64,000 nucleotides of DNA from Nocardiopsis sp. FIRDI 009 (GTDB lineage Bacteria > Actinomycetota > Actinomycetes > Streptosporangiales > Streptosporangiaceae). The position numbers and the translations under genes were made by a program. Below, in pieces: positions 63,415-64,000 of this stretch. The notes beneath the pieces were generated by a model. It had not been told where the DNA came from, searched no databases, and worked only from the letters and a program-made list of their open reading frames with translations. The stretch lies in assembly GCF_003386285.1 (NCBI RefSeq), contig NZ_QPNC01000009.1:248001-312000 (forward strand), given 5' to 3'. The first letter of the stretch is position 1; the number at the start of each line of letters is the position of its first letter.

Positions 63415-64000
63415 ATGCCGTCACGAGTGGTCGTCCTCGACTACGGATCGGGCAACCTGCGCTCGGCGCAGCGCGCCATGGAGCGCACCGGCGCGGACGT
63501 GACCGTCACCTCCGACCCGCACGCCGCCCTCGACGCCGACGGGCTCGTCGTGCCCGGTGTGGGCGCCTTCAGCGCCTGCATGTCCAGCCTGCGCGCCGCG
63601 GGCGGGGACCGGATCATCGGCAAGCGCGTGGCCGGGGGCCGCCCCGTCCTGGGCATCTGCGTGGGCATGCAGGTCCTCTTCGAGCGCGGCGTCGAGCAGG
63701 CCGACGCGCGCGCCGAGGACGTGGCCACCGAGGGCTGCGGCGAGTGGCCCGGCACCGTGGAGCGCCTGCGCGCCCCCGTCGTGCCGCACATGGGCTGGAA
63801 CACCGTCCGCCCGCCCGAGGACACCCGCCTCTTCGCCGGGATCGGCCCCGAGGACCGCTTCTACTTCGTGCACTCCTACGCTGTGCGCACCTGGGAGTTC
63901 ACGCCCACCAACGCGCGCATCCCCGCGCCGGGGGTGACCTGGTCCGAGCACGGTGAGCCGTTCGTGGCCGCGGTCGAGAACGGACCCCTGTGCGCCACCC
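63415..64000 (+). CDS. hisH: imidazole glycerol phosphate synthase subunit HisH (partial)
   Basis: Glutaminase subunit that feeds ammonia to HisF. The nucleophile is C82 in GICVGMQ; PHMGWN and FYFVHSYAV are family motifs. ATG 63415 has GGAAAGG upstream. It runs off the window after 195 codons; family members are about 200-215 aa, so little is missing and the C-terminal His-Glu motif lies beyond the end. Confidence 0.95.
   Translation, partial: MPSRVVVLDYGSGNLRSAQRAMERTGADVTVTSDPHAALDADGLVVPGVGAFSACMSSLRAAGGDRIIGKRVAGGRPVLGICVGMQVLFERGVEQADARAEDVATEGCGEWPGTVERLRAPVVPHMGWNTVRPPEDTRLFAGIGPEDRFYFVHSYAVRTWEFTPTNARIPAPGVTWSEHGEPFVAAVENGPLCAT

Noticed and set aside
1..64000. CRISPR arrays, tRNA or rRNA genes, replication origin, complete insertion sequences
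   Set aside because: No regularly spaced repeats, no cloverleaf-like sequences, no DnaA-box clusters and no transposase were seen on either strand.

Overview
The window looks like chromosomal DNA of a high-GC, peptidoglycan-building actinobacterium. A Nocardiopsis-like or related Streptosporangiales genus is my best guess, but that is inference. The reasons are the strong GC bias at third codon positions, many GTG and TTG starts, leaderless genes, DivIVA and SepF next to ftsZ, an ileS T-box without a visible U-tract terminator, XRE-DUF5753/DUF397 modules, and an mraZ-to-divIVA order typical of actinomycetes. MurE carries the DNPR motif of enzymes that add meso-diaminopimelate.

Layout. 1-2000: a leaderless dinB and a DUF3040 membrane protein. 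2364-6984 (minus): a moxR / DUF58 / transglutaminase trio with 4-base start-stop overlaps. 7200-29467: the division and cell wall (dcw) cluster mraZ, rsmH, ftsL, ftsI, murE, murF, mraY, murD, ftsW, murG, murC, ftsQ, ftsZ, pgeF, yggS, sepF, yggT, divIVA. It is broken only by mmuM on the opposite strand between ftsI and murE. mraZ sits behind four 10-bp-phased GTGGRG repeats that overlap a promoter, as expected for MraZ autoregulation. 29537-36462: a low-complexity membrane protein, ileS with a well-formed T-box leader, a small unknown protein, a DksA/TraR-type zinc protein, lspA and an RluD-type pseudouridine synthase.

36516-48631 is an accessory stretch: an EamA transporter and divergent LysR regulator, azlCD, a deiodinase-like redox protein, AraC and GNAT genes that look leaderless in both directions, a thioesterase, chorismate mutase behind an apparent aromatic leader-peptide attenuator, a DUF3592-like protein, an EEP-fold hydrolase, two unknown proteins, and a DUF397 region whose XRE regulator has an in-frame stop. 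48772-52335 is dnaE. 52535-59701 holds a PadR regulator, a monooxygenase-like gene divergent from a CGNR regulator across a dyad operator, a DinB-superfamily protein, a membrane protein, an acyl-CoA synthetase, a YbaK deacylase, a LON-domain protein, and a ferritin behind two degenerate iron boxes. 59951-64000 is the start of the histidine operon (hisD, hisC, hisB, a 53-residue membrane protein, hisH running off the end).

The observations most worth following up are the aromatic leader peptide (MIHRYFVF...) before chorismate mutase, a 161-bp element with 12-bp terminal inverted repeats and TA target duplication inside the his operon (a probable MITE landed in a stop codon), the nonsense mutation splitting the XRE-DUF5753 gene, and the operators around the PadR and CGNR regulators and the ferritin gene.
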